Below are positions 1 to 5,205 of a stretch of 6,843 bases of DNA, piece by piece. Under the pieces are notes generated by a model. That model ran no database searches and was not told where the DNA came from. It was given only the letters and a program-made list of their open reading frames with translations. The translations under genes and the position numbers were made by a program. The stretch comes from an uncultured Bacteriovoracaceae bacterium (GTDB taxonomy: Bacteria > Bdellovibrionota > Bacteriovoracia > Bacteriovoracales > Bacteriovoracaceae), in NCBI GenBank assembly GCA_937952395.1, contig CALFYV010000317.1, forward strand, positions 1 through 6,843, read 5' to 3'. How positions within the stretch are numbered: position 1 is the first letter of the stretch; each line of letters starts with the position of its first letter.

Positions 1-1276
1 TAATGAAAAAAAAGACATTACTCGAATTGAAGATCTCAGTGAGTTTCTGCATGACAATGAAAAACTTGATGAAGAAACTGAAGCATTCATTAAAGAAAAC
101 TCATCTCCTGATATAATACCAGAACTCCCTGGCGAAGCTCCTGAGTTTCAAGAAGCAGAAGCAATAGAAGGAACTATTTCCGAGAACGAAGAGGAAGTAA
201 ACTTTGGCTCTTTTGAAGAAGAGACACCTGTTTTCGAAGAGACAAGCGAAGAAACTCCTCAAGAAGAAACGAGCTTTCAAGAAGAGAGTTTTGAAGAAGA
301 AAGTTTTTCTCAGCCACAAGAAGAAGAGAAAACACAAGATGAACTAACTGATTTTTCAGAAAATAATTTTGACTCAATTGATAACAGCTCTGAACAAGTT
401 CAAGAGAACTTCGAACCAGCAGCAAAGCCAGAAGAGAAAAAATTAGAATTACCCAAAGAGGTCACGAAAGCTAAAGAAACTTTTAATGATGTGGCCTACT
501 TTATGGAAAATATGAGCTTTGGTAATTTGGCCCATGAAGGCAATCCCCCCTACAGTATTTTACTAAACAATATTAAATACCGTGAAGATCTTGAAGAAAT
601 TATTGCCCTTTTAAAGCAACATGAACTCATCAGTGAAGAAGATGAAGCCCGACGCATGATGGAGAGAGGACAATATCTTATTTCACGCATAAGTGAATTC
701 GCCGCCATTTATCTTGCCCACCGCTTGCGTGTCTATGACTTAGATATGCAAATCGGACTTTCTGAAGAAATTCATAAGCCACAAAATTTCTCTGACCCAA
801 GTGATAGAGGCATTGTTTCTAAACGTTCAGCTTTTCAAAACTATACTCATGACTTTGAAGTCGATAATCAACAAGTTGAAATGAACGACATTGTGCTGAC
901 AACTTTCACAAACTTAGATGGTTTTGCTATTAAGGCCCAATTAGGTCTAGTCTCCGCCCATACCATTGTTGATGCTAAAGCTTTTGAAAAGTTAGAGGCC
1001 AAAGCTCCAGTGGATGATGATTTTGATCCTGAAAGAATTTTAAGAGAAGAACTAGAAGAGGATGCTCTAGACATTAATATCATTTATCAAGAATTAAGTG
1101 AAAAATTAAAATTAGCAGCTTACGATCGTAAAGGCAGCGCAGTCGTGGGGGTTGAGTTTCATCTAACTCCACTGACAAAACCAAACAAAGAAGACGTGGA
1201 TAAATATCAAATTAGCATCACAGGAAATGTCGTCAAAGCGGTATTAGAAAATAATCATGGACTTGAACCGAGTTAG
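1..1276 (+). CDS. Acidic protein with C-terminal YbjQ-like domain (5' partial)
   Basis: The frame is open from nt 2 to the TAG at 1274-1276 and has no ATG before 503, so the gene starts upstream of the window. The GTG at 491 is only an internal Val codon. The first 150 or so visible residues are low-complexity and very acidic, with repeated Phe-Glu-Glu-Glu and Phe-Gln-Glu-Glu-Ser units, and probably form a disordered linker. A more ordered, probably helical part follows (about nt 550-770: segments SRISEFAAIYLAHRLR and LSEEIHK). The last part, about nt 887-1243, matches the YbjQ/UPF0145 pattern (PF01906): a strand like VLTTFTNLDG, then LGLVSAHTIVDA, then SAVVGVEFHLTPL and a closing ISITGNVVKAV, which corresponds to the family's usual GTAVK end. 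YbjQ proteins are small and often called heavy-metal-binding, but their function is not settled. The insertion between the two halves (about nt 995-1075) is acidic and longer than in E. coli YbjQ. The 3' end overlaps the next gene by 20 nt, suggesting co-translation. Domain call fairly confident; function unknown. Confidence 0.8.
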   Translation, partial: NEKKDITRIEDLSEFLHDNEKLDEETEAFIKENSSPDIIPELPGEAPEFQEAEAIEGTISENEEEVNFGSFEEETPVFEETSEETPQEETSFQEESFEEESFSQPQEEEKTQDELTDFSENNFDSIDNSSEQVQENFEPAAKPEEKKLELPKEVTKAKETFNDVAYFMENMSFGNLAHEGNPPYSILLNNIKYREDLEEIIALLKQHELISEEDEARRMMERGQYLISRISEFAAIYLAHRLRVYDLDMQIGLSEEIHKPQNFSDPSDRGIVSKRSAFQNYTHDFEVDNQQVEMNDIVLTTFTNLDGFAIKAQLGLVSAHTIVDAKAFEKLEAKAPVDDDFDPERILREELEEDALDINIIYQELSEKLKLAAYDRKGSAVVGVEFHLTPLTKPNKEDVDKYQISITGNVVKAVLENNHGLEPS

Positions 1277-2645
1277 TTCTGAAGTTGATGTCTTAATTGT
1301 AGGCGGCGGTATCGTCGGATGTGGCATCCTGCGGGATCTCGCACTTAATCAAAGAGAAAATGGCACCAATATTAAAATCCTTTTAGTTGATAAGGGAGAT
1401 TTTAATTCTCAAACCTCTCAGGGTTCTTCCAAGATGCTTCACGGAGGAATTCGCTATCTTGAAAATTTTGATTTCTCTTTAGTTCACGAAGCACTTCAAG
1501 AAAAAAATCTTTGGCTTAAACTCGCTCCTCATCTTTGTTATGAAGATAGTTTTCATTTACCAGTTTATAAAAGTTCTAAGTTTCCTTTATTTTTTATTCG
1601 TTTAGGGATGTTTCTCTATGATTTTCTTTCTCATTTTAAAAATTCTCCCCACAAAATTTTAAATAAGCAAAAAACATTGTTAAAGCTACCTGCTTTAAAT
1701 CCCGACGGGCTACGTGGTTGTGGTGTCTATTATGACGCTATCGTGGACGATGCTAAACTAGGACTTGAATGCTTGTATGATGCTCTCATGGAAGATAATG
1801 TACGTGCGATGAATTATACTCAAGTGAATTCTTTTAAAAATGAAGGTGATGTTTCAACAGTTGAATTAGAAGATACGCTCACTCATAACAAGAAAATTAT
1901 CAAAGCACGCCATGTGATTTTTGCTACCGGCCCTTTTACTGATAAGCTTTTTGAAAAACTTAATATTCCTTGGAAGCCAAAATTAATTCCTTCTAAAGGT
2001 ATTCATCTTTGGCTAAAGCCAGAAAGTATCAATATTAAAAGTCCCGTTGTGCTTCAAACTAAGGATGACAGAGTTATCTTTGTTATTCCTCAGCGTGGAG
2101 CTATTTTAGCAGGAACAACGGAATCCATTGTAACTGAAGAAATTTATAATATAAAACCAAGTGAAAGTGAAATTGATTATCTACTTAAGGAGATGGCCAT
2201 TTATTTTCCACATGCTAATCTTAATCGAAAAAATATCATTTCTTCTTTCGCAGCGGTTAGGCCTTTAGTTAAAGAAGATTCTGGTAATGATTTAGGTAAG
2301 ACATCCCGGGTGCATAAGATTTATTATCCCTACTCTAATGTAGAAGTCATTATTGGGGGTAAATACACTACCTTCAGGATTATGGCGCAAGATATGTCAC
2401 GGATTGTGATGCGCAAATTGGGTCTGCCTTATCATGAAGCCTTAACTTTATCTCCCCTGCGCCAACACTCTGTCGTTGAAACTTTTAGTGATACCTTTAT
2501 CAGTCACGAAGATCTCAAAGCCGTGCTGAAAAAGGAGCGAGTCAAAACCATTGATGATCTCCTTCGCCGCCGCTTTGGCCTCATTCACCCCGAACACCCC
2601 CGCCTCAAAGACATCAAAGACAAGGTGCCTGGAGTTTTTCCGTAG
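1257..2645 (+). CDS. glpD: FAD-dependent glycerol-3-phosphate dehydrogenase
   Basis: This enzyme oxidises sn-glycerol-3-phosphate to dihydroxyacetone phosphate at the inner membrane and passes electrons to quinone. Of its 462 residues, 11-23 (DVLIVGGGIVGCG) form the FAD Rossmann motif. They are followed by the family signature SSKMLHGGIRYLE (57-69), the YYDAIVDDAKLGLE segment (158-171), FATGPFTD (222-229), DDRVIFVIPQRG (270-281) with AGTTES (285-290), AAVRPLV (332-338, Arg335 probably the substrate-contacting Arg) and GGKYTTFR (367-374). AGTTES carries Glu where E. coli GlpD has Asp. The C-terminal helical domain is short: about 65 residues lie between GGKYTTFR and the DDLLRRR motif (433-439), against about 100 in E. 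coli, and the protein is about 40 residues shorter overall. The last residues (KVPGVFP and the TAG) are encoded by the 34-bp dispersed repeat. The ATG at 1257 has no strong ribosome-binding site but lies within the end of the upstream gene, so coupling is likely; no other in-frame start precedes the FAD motif. Family certain; glpD is preferred over glpA because the C-terminus lacks an iron-sulphur or BFD-like extension. Confidence 0.92.
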   Translation: MDLNRVSSEVDVLIVGGGIVGCGILRDLALNQRENGTNIKILLVDKGDFNSQTSQGSSKMLHGGIRYLENFDFSLVHEALQEKNLWLKLAPHLCYEDSFHLPVYKSSKFPLFFIRLGMFLYDFLSHFKNSPHKILNKQKTLLKLPALNPDGLRGCGVYYDAIVDDAKLGLECLYDALMEDNVRAMNYTQVNSFKNEGDVSTVELEDTLTHNKKIIKARHVIFATGPFTDKLFEKLNIPWKPKLIPSKGIHLWLKPESINIKSPVVLQTKDDRVIFVIPQRGAILAGTTESIVTEEIYNIKPSESEIDYLLKEMAIYFPHANLNRKNIISSFAAVRPLVKEDSGNDLGKTSRVHKIYYPYSNVEVIIGGKYTTFRIMAQDMSRIVMRKLGLPYHEALTLSPLRQHSVVETFSDTFISHEDLKAVLKKERVKTIDDLLRRRFGLIHPEHPRLKDIKDKVPGVFP

Positions 2646-2656
2646 AGGTTTGCGTC
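2623..2656 (+). repeat. 34-bp dispersed repeat, copy 1
   Basis: It begins AGGTGCCTGGAGTTTTTCCG and ends TTTGCGTC. It is 30/34 identical to copy 3 and 29/34 to copy 2. It covers the last codons and the TAG of the dehydrogenase (stop at 2643-2645), and its last two bases lie in the stop codon of the convergent collagen-like gene (2655-2657). Both stops therefore fall within or on its edge. The core AGG-TG-CCT is a small dyad, and a T5 run follows it, but no strong terminator hairpin is apparent. Confidence 0.8.
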
Positions 2657-4085
2657 AGAGCCTAAAATCAACCTTAGAAAGATTAACTTTTTTCACTCTT
2701 CCGCCAAAGCTGCGCTCAATTTCAAGTTCAACACTTACTCGGCGTTTGCTTTTATAAATTTTCTCAGCAGGTTTTTTGCTAGGAAGTTCTCCTAGCTTTA
2801 AGAACATATTGTTGCCATTCATTTGAATATATCTTTTATCTAGCTTTCCATTATGCACAGTTTTCCAACCACCAAGTTTTTGCTTATAACGAACATTGGC
2901 ATAAATAACAGTTTTGACTTCAGAGTTTTCACTTGAAAGATTCTGTCCATCTTCGATACTGGCAGAAAAATTTCTACCAAAACCATCCACTCGTGTCAGT
3001 TCAAGATCTCCAATTTCATCAGCACGGAAAGCTTTTTCAATCACCAAAATTTTCTCATCACCATCAACAAAACTATGCCCTTCATAAAAAATTCCACTGG
3101 ATAAATTCATTGAAACTGAACTGCCATCAAAACTAGTACTTATACTTTCTTTTGCGAAATCATCGATACTACGGTTGGCCTTCCAATCAATTTTAAAACT
3201 CGCACTGGCCAATCTTTCAAAAAATGAATAGCTTGATGAAATTTGCGAGCCTCTATGAAATAGTGAATGCGCATCGGTGCGTGTGCTCCAGATTTGTTTA
3301 GTGAGTTCAATATTTTGTGCCGCTGCACTCACTATGGAAACGGATTGCCTTGGATTTTCGTGAGGAATAGATTTTAATCCTTGAACTAAACGCAGACTTC
3401 CTCTTCTGCCATCACTGGCCTTGGAGTAATGCCTACCACTGTCGCCATTGCGACCATCTCGACAACTGTAATAATCGTTTCGACACCTGCGCTCAGGTCT
3501 ACAAACTCGCTGGGTGCGACAAACCTGCTCACAAATTCTCCTCCCGTGTTCATTTATACGGCAATTTTCATTATGACATTGACGTTCATCTCGACAAACT
3601 TGTTGAGTCCAACATCTATTCACACTCCAAGAATACATGCGGCACTGACAACCATAACCAGCGCGACCTCCGTAAGAACCTTGGCCACCAATTCCTGCTC
3701 TATTATCAATTTGTATTTGTGCTAAATCCGAAAAATTTTCAAAGAAAATAAGGGCATCACCTCCGTCACCACCACGGCCACCTTGACCGCCATCTCCTCC
3801 GTCACCACCGGAAGCACCATACAAATTATATTCGACATAAAGAGGTTGATAGCAATTGCTAGCGTCCCTGCCATCTTGTCCAGGATAACCATCGCTTCCA
3901 TCGGAACCTTTAAGATCTAAATATTGAAATTGCCCTTTAGCATGCACAGTTTGATCTTGGGCACTTCTTCCGTTTTGACCACTTTCTCCGTTACGACCGT
4001 CAGCACCTCTGTAACCAAAATCATAAGCCACTGCGTGCAATGCAAAAAATAATACAAAAACAATAAGTCCTTTTAACGTTCTCAT
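2655..4085 (-). CDS. Secreted collagen-like, cysteine-rich protein
   Basis: The 476-residue product starts with a clear signal peptide (MRTLKGLIVFVLFFALHAVA, likely cut after residue 20). Three Gly-X-Y runs follow: residues 24-38, 60-72 and a Gly/Asp-rich run at 90-109. Between and after these come ordinary residues and a Cys/Arg-rich segment, 146-208, with 11 of the 12 cysteines of the protein (C78, 146, 148, 158, 164, 170, 175, 185, 189, 195, 201, 208). It contains the unit VCRxxRxC three times (163-170, 188-195, 194-201), the last two sharing a cysteine. Another short Gly-X-Y stretch follows at 211-217. The C-terminal half (about 230-476) has no motif I recognise and looks like a soluble, strand-rich domain. 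The start is supported by GGGAG 7 nt before the ATG. The even number of cysteines and the export signal suggest disulphide bonding in the periplasm or outside the cell. It is convergent with glpD, with only 9 nt between stops. A surface or adhesive role is possible but is inference only. Confidence 0.85.
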   Translation of the reverse strand: MRTLKGLIVFVLFFALHAVAYDFGYRGADGRNGESGQNGRSAQDQTVHAKGQFQYLDLKGSDGSDGYPGQDGRDASNCYQPLYVEYNLYGASGGDGGDGGQGGRGGDGGDALIFFENFSDLAQIQIDNRAGIGGQGSYGGRAGYGCQCRMYSWSVNRCWTQQVCRDERQCHNENCRINEHGRRICEQVCRTQRVCRPERRCRNDYYSCRDGRNGDSGRHYSKASDGRRGSLRLVQGLKSIPHENPRQSVSIVSAAAQNIELTKQIWSTRTDAHSLFHRGSQISSSYSFFERLASASFKIDWKANRSIDDFAKESISTSFDGSSVSMNLSSGIFYEGHSFVDGDEKILVIEKAFRADEIGDLELTRVDGFGRNFSASIEDGQNLSSENSEVKTVIYANVRYKQKLGGWKTVHNGKLDKRYIQMNGNNMFLKLGELPSKKPAEKIYKSKRRVSVELEIERSFGGRVKKVNLSKVDFRL

Positions 4086-4092
4086 TCCCCTA

Positions 4093-4097
4093 CTCCC
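4093..4097 (-). promoter_or_regulatory. Ribosome-binding site of the collagen-like gene
   Basis: GGGAG on the - strand, seven bases before the ATG at 4083-4085. A second purine run (AGGGGA) directly touches the ATG and is too close to serve. Confidence 0.55.
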
Positions 4098-4187
4098 TGT
4101 CTGGTTTTATTCAAGAAAGAGAGAAGCAAAAACTTTGCCAAATCAAACAGCTATGATTTTGATTTGAATGTATTTTGACTAAAAGCA

Positions 4188-4195
4188 AGGTGCCT
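4188..4195 (+). repeat. Isolated AGGTGCCT core of the dispersed repeat
   Basis: The octamer that opens all three 34-bp repeats occurs once more here, flanked as AAGG-TG-CCTT, a perfect 4+4 dyad. Nothing else of the repeat follows. With 8 bases, about 0.2 chance hits on both strands are expected in a window this size, so a fourth occurrence 56 bases from copy 2 is suggestive but not proof of a relation. Confidence 0.35.
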
Positions 4196-4243
4196 TTTGC
4201 TACTTAAAGTGGTGTCGGAAAGTTTCTTTAAGATGGTCCTTAC

Positions 4244-4277
4244 AGGTGCCTGGAGTTTTTACGTAAAGATGTGCGTT
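4244..4277 (+). repeat. 34-bp dispersed repeat, copy 2 (orphan)
   Basis: It begins AGGTGCCTGGAGTTTTTACG and ends GTGCGTT, and is 29/34 identical to copy 1 and 28/34 to copy 3. Unlike the other two copies, it does not lie between two convergent gene ends. It stands in the non-coding gap, 14 bases before a TATAAT box and 45 bases before the large inverted-repeat element. It may mark the end of a lost gene or a separate insertion. Confidence 0.75.
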
Positions 4278-4291
4278 ATTAATTGAAAATC

Positions 4292-4297
4292 TATAAT
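4292..4297 (+). promoter_or_regulatory. Possible -10 box upstream of the structured element
   Basis: A perfect TATAAT. Transcription would begin near 4304, about 20 nt before the outer arm of the inverted repeat, and run through the structured element to the T-tract at 4544-4551. No convincing -35 box is visible; its place would fall inside repeat copy 2. Since TATAAT is common in AT-rich DNA, this is a weak call. Confidence 0.3.
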
Positions 4298-4322
4298 TTT
4301 TTCACCAACACTATTTTTTTTT

Positions 4323-4539
4323 AACTGGGATACCTTTGTGTGGGTTTTCTCAAAGCACTTCTCACTCACGCCTCTGAAAAAATTAGGTTTTTTAAGGACT
4401 TTAGTCATTTCGTTGTGGCATCCCCAAAAGTATTTTGGGGATGAATCGTTCGAAATATCTAATTTGTTGAAATATTTGAGCTTAAAGAGAACGAAAGTGA
4501 AATGACCTGTTTAAATTCCCACACAAAGGTCAGCCAGTT
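4323..4539. repeat. 217-bp element bounded by 22-bp inverted repeats
   Basis: The left arm 4323-4344 and right arm 4518-4539 are inverted copies with three adjacent mismatches. Just outside and overlapping the left arm is TATTTTTTTTTAACT (4312-4326). Outside the right arm is TATTTTTTTTAACT (4542-4555), identical but for one T. Terminal inverted repeats, a size near 200 bp, no coding capacity and a flanking direct repeat are the marks of a MITE-like insertion. The direct repeat is mostly a T-run and may be coincidence. Confidence 0.45.
4419..4443. repeat. Perfect 11-bp hairpin inside the element
   Basis: CATCCCCAAAA, loop GTA, then the exact complement TTTTGGGGATG. It is the strongest local hairpin in the gap. 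It is followed by GAATCG rather than a T-run, so it is not a classical terminator on the + strand. Confidence 0.7.
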
Positions 4540-4551
4540 TATATTTTTTTT
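4539..4551 (+). terminator. Possible intrinsic terminator of the structured element
   Basis: The 3' arm of the long closing stem ends at 4539 and is followed by TATA and eight T. The stem is long-range (arms about 170 nt apart) rather than a compact hairpin, so termination efficiency is uncertain. Confidence 0.3.
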
Positions 4552-4582
4552 AACTCTTCATTTAAGCTCTGTGTTATCTGTC

Positions 4583-4588
4583 TATAAA
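4583..4588 (+). promoter_or_regulatory. Possible -10 box of the small exported protein gene
   Basis: TATAAA, with TTTAAG at 4561-4566 as a poor -35 candidate at 16-base spacing. Transcription would start about 4595, giving a leader of under 20 nt that begins right at the Shine-Dalgarno run. Weak by sequence alone; read-through from upstream is the alternative. Confidence 0.25.
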
Positions 4589-4598
4589 GTTACTAGAT

Positions 4599-4606
4599 GG
4601 GGGGAA
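4599..4606 (+). promoter_or_regulatory. Ribosome-binding site deciding the start at 4612
   Basis: GGGGGGAA ends a few bases before the ATG at 4612 and covers part of the alternative ATG at 4597. It therefore favours the later start, which also begins a clean signal peptide. Confidence 0.7.
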
Positions 4607-4611
4607 TTAAT

Positions 4612-5172
4612 ATGAAAAAATTAGCGACACTTTCTCTAACTCTTTTAATGACAAACACTCTCTTGGCGAAACCAATGGATGTTTTTGGTAAAGGTGATAG
4701 ATTTATTAAAATCACAAGAGATTCAGAAAAAAAACAAGTTGGTTTTCAATTATGTTTAAAAACAAATACAGCTATCTGCCAAAAAATTGGGAAAAAGAAT
4801 TTTTATGCCATAGATGATCTTATTGCACTCAGAAATTCGGAAAAATGGGACGTTGTAAAAGCTGCAGGGAGTGATGTCGCTGTCATCATAGTTGGTGCTT
4901 TTGCTGGATTTGCTTTAGGATTTTCAGCCGCTGGGGGAGCTGGGGTGGCAGCAACAAGTACTGCCGGACTTTATACTATTCCCGGAGGAATTCTTTTAGG
5001 CATAGCAGGTGGCATAACTCTTAGTGCAGCAATTGATGCCATTAATCCTTATGAACAATATAAACAACTTGAGACCCTTGAAGATGAAGTTTTAAATGAC
5101 ACAGATATATTCACAGAAACTGATTCAACTAAATTTGCAAACAGGTTAGAAGCAGTTTTGGACAACCTTTAA
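4612..5172 (+). CDS. Exported small protein with glycine-rich hydrophobic hairpin
   Basis: I do not recognise the family. The ATG at 4612 is preferred over the in-frame ATG at 4597 because a strong Shine-Dalgarno run (GGGGGGAA, 4599-4606) lies at the right distance from 4612 and overlaps the 4597 codon. This start also gives a normal signal peptide (MKKLATLSLTLLMTNTLLA, likely cut after residue 19). The 186-residue product has a polar N-terminal domain with two cysteines (C48, C56) that could pair. A hydrophobic Gly/Ala-rich region (about 88-145) follows, with two likely membrane segments and small-residue spacing of glycine-zipper type (GAFAGFALGF and later GGILLGIAGG). The tail, 147-186, is acidic and probably helical. 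The architecture suggests an envelope protein inserting a hairpin into a membrane. The TAA stop overlaps the end of a 34-bp repeat, and the gene faces the barrel gene that ends at 5206. Base composition is AT-rich like its surroundings. Confidence 0.8.
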   Translation: MKKLATLSLTLLMTNTLLAKPMDVFGKGDRFIKITRDSEKKQVGFQLCLKTNTAICQKIGKKNFYAIDDLIALRNSEKWDVVKAAGSDVAVIIVGAFAGFALGFSAAGGAGVAATSTAGLYTIPGGILLGIAGGITLSAAIDAINPYEQYKQLETLEDEVLNDTDIFTETDSTKFANRLEAVLDNL

Positions 5173-5204
5173 CGCAAGACTCTACGGAAAAGCTCCAGGC
5201 ACCT
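5171..5204 (-). repeat. 34-bp dispersed repeat, copy 3
   Basis: Read on the - strand it begins AGGTGCCTGGAGCTTTTCCG and ends CTTGCGTT. It fits exactly between two convergent genes: its far end overlaps the TAA of the small exported protein (5170-5172) by two bases, and its start is one base beyond the TGA of the barrel gene (5206-5208). The arrangement relative to gene direction is the same as in copy 1. Confidence 0.8.
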
Positions 5205-5205
5205 G

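Larger units (their letters stand above)
4304..4551 (+). ncRNA. Candidate structured RNA (or small inverted-repeat element)
   Basis: A nested fold is visible by eye. The outer arms 4323-4344 and 4518-4539 pair at 19 of 22 positions, with 13 bp unbroken (CCCACACAAAGGT in the 3' arm). Inside, GTCATTTC (4404-4411) pairs with GAAATGAC (4499-4506) and encloses two further stems. One is a perfect 11-bp hairpin at 4419-4443 (CATCCCCAAAA, loop GTA). The other is TCGTTC (4446-4451) with GAACGA (4489-4494), extended inward by AAATAT and ATATTT (4453-4458, 4472-4477). A six-pair A/T hairpin lies at 4377-4393. A T8 run (4544-4551) follows the closing stem on the + strand, as in an intrinsic terminator. 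Together with the TATAAT at 4292, this fits a roughly 250-nt small RNA. I do not recognise a known family. It could instead be the leader of the gene at 4612, or a non-autonomous mobile element (see the flanking direct repeat). Confidence 0.45.
4086..4611. other. 526-nt non-coding gap between divergent genes
   Basis: No credible protein gene on either strand. From left to right it contains the 5' leader of the collagen-like gene (no clear promoter seen), the lone AGGTGCCT octamer, repeat copy 2, a TATAAT box, the inverted-repeat element with its T-tracts, and the weak promoter of the gene at 4612. It is the only gap over 300 bases in the window and is far longer than the other junctions, which are 33 nt at most. 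Confidence 0.7.

Noticed and set aside
101..425. Phe/Leu-rich open frames on the - strand
   Set aside because: Antisense shadows of the GAA-rich (Glu) region of the acidic protein; no ribosome-binding sites and implausible composition.
491..493. GTG as the start of the YbjQ-domain gene
   Set aside because: The same frame is open back to the window edge with protein-like acidic composition, and no ribosome-binding site stands before the GTG (upstream is TTTTAATGAT).
2623..2656. Repeat copy as an ordinary bidirectional intrinsic terminator
   Set aside because: The only dyad is four base pairs with a two-base centre, too short a loop for an RNA hairpin, and the T-run is just five bases. A role in 3'-end formation is possible, but the classical form is not there.
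3429..3725. 98-residue Thr-rich open frame on the + strand
   Set aside because: It is the antisense shadow of the Cys/Arg-rich and collagen-like coding region; its Thr/Ile richness follows from the codons opposite.
4597..4599. ATG at 4597 as the start of the small exported protein
   Set aside because: It overlaps the Shine-Dalgarno run that serves the ATG at 4612 and would put extra residues before a canonical MKK signal peptide.
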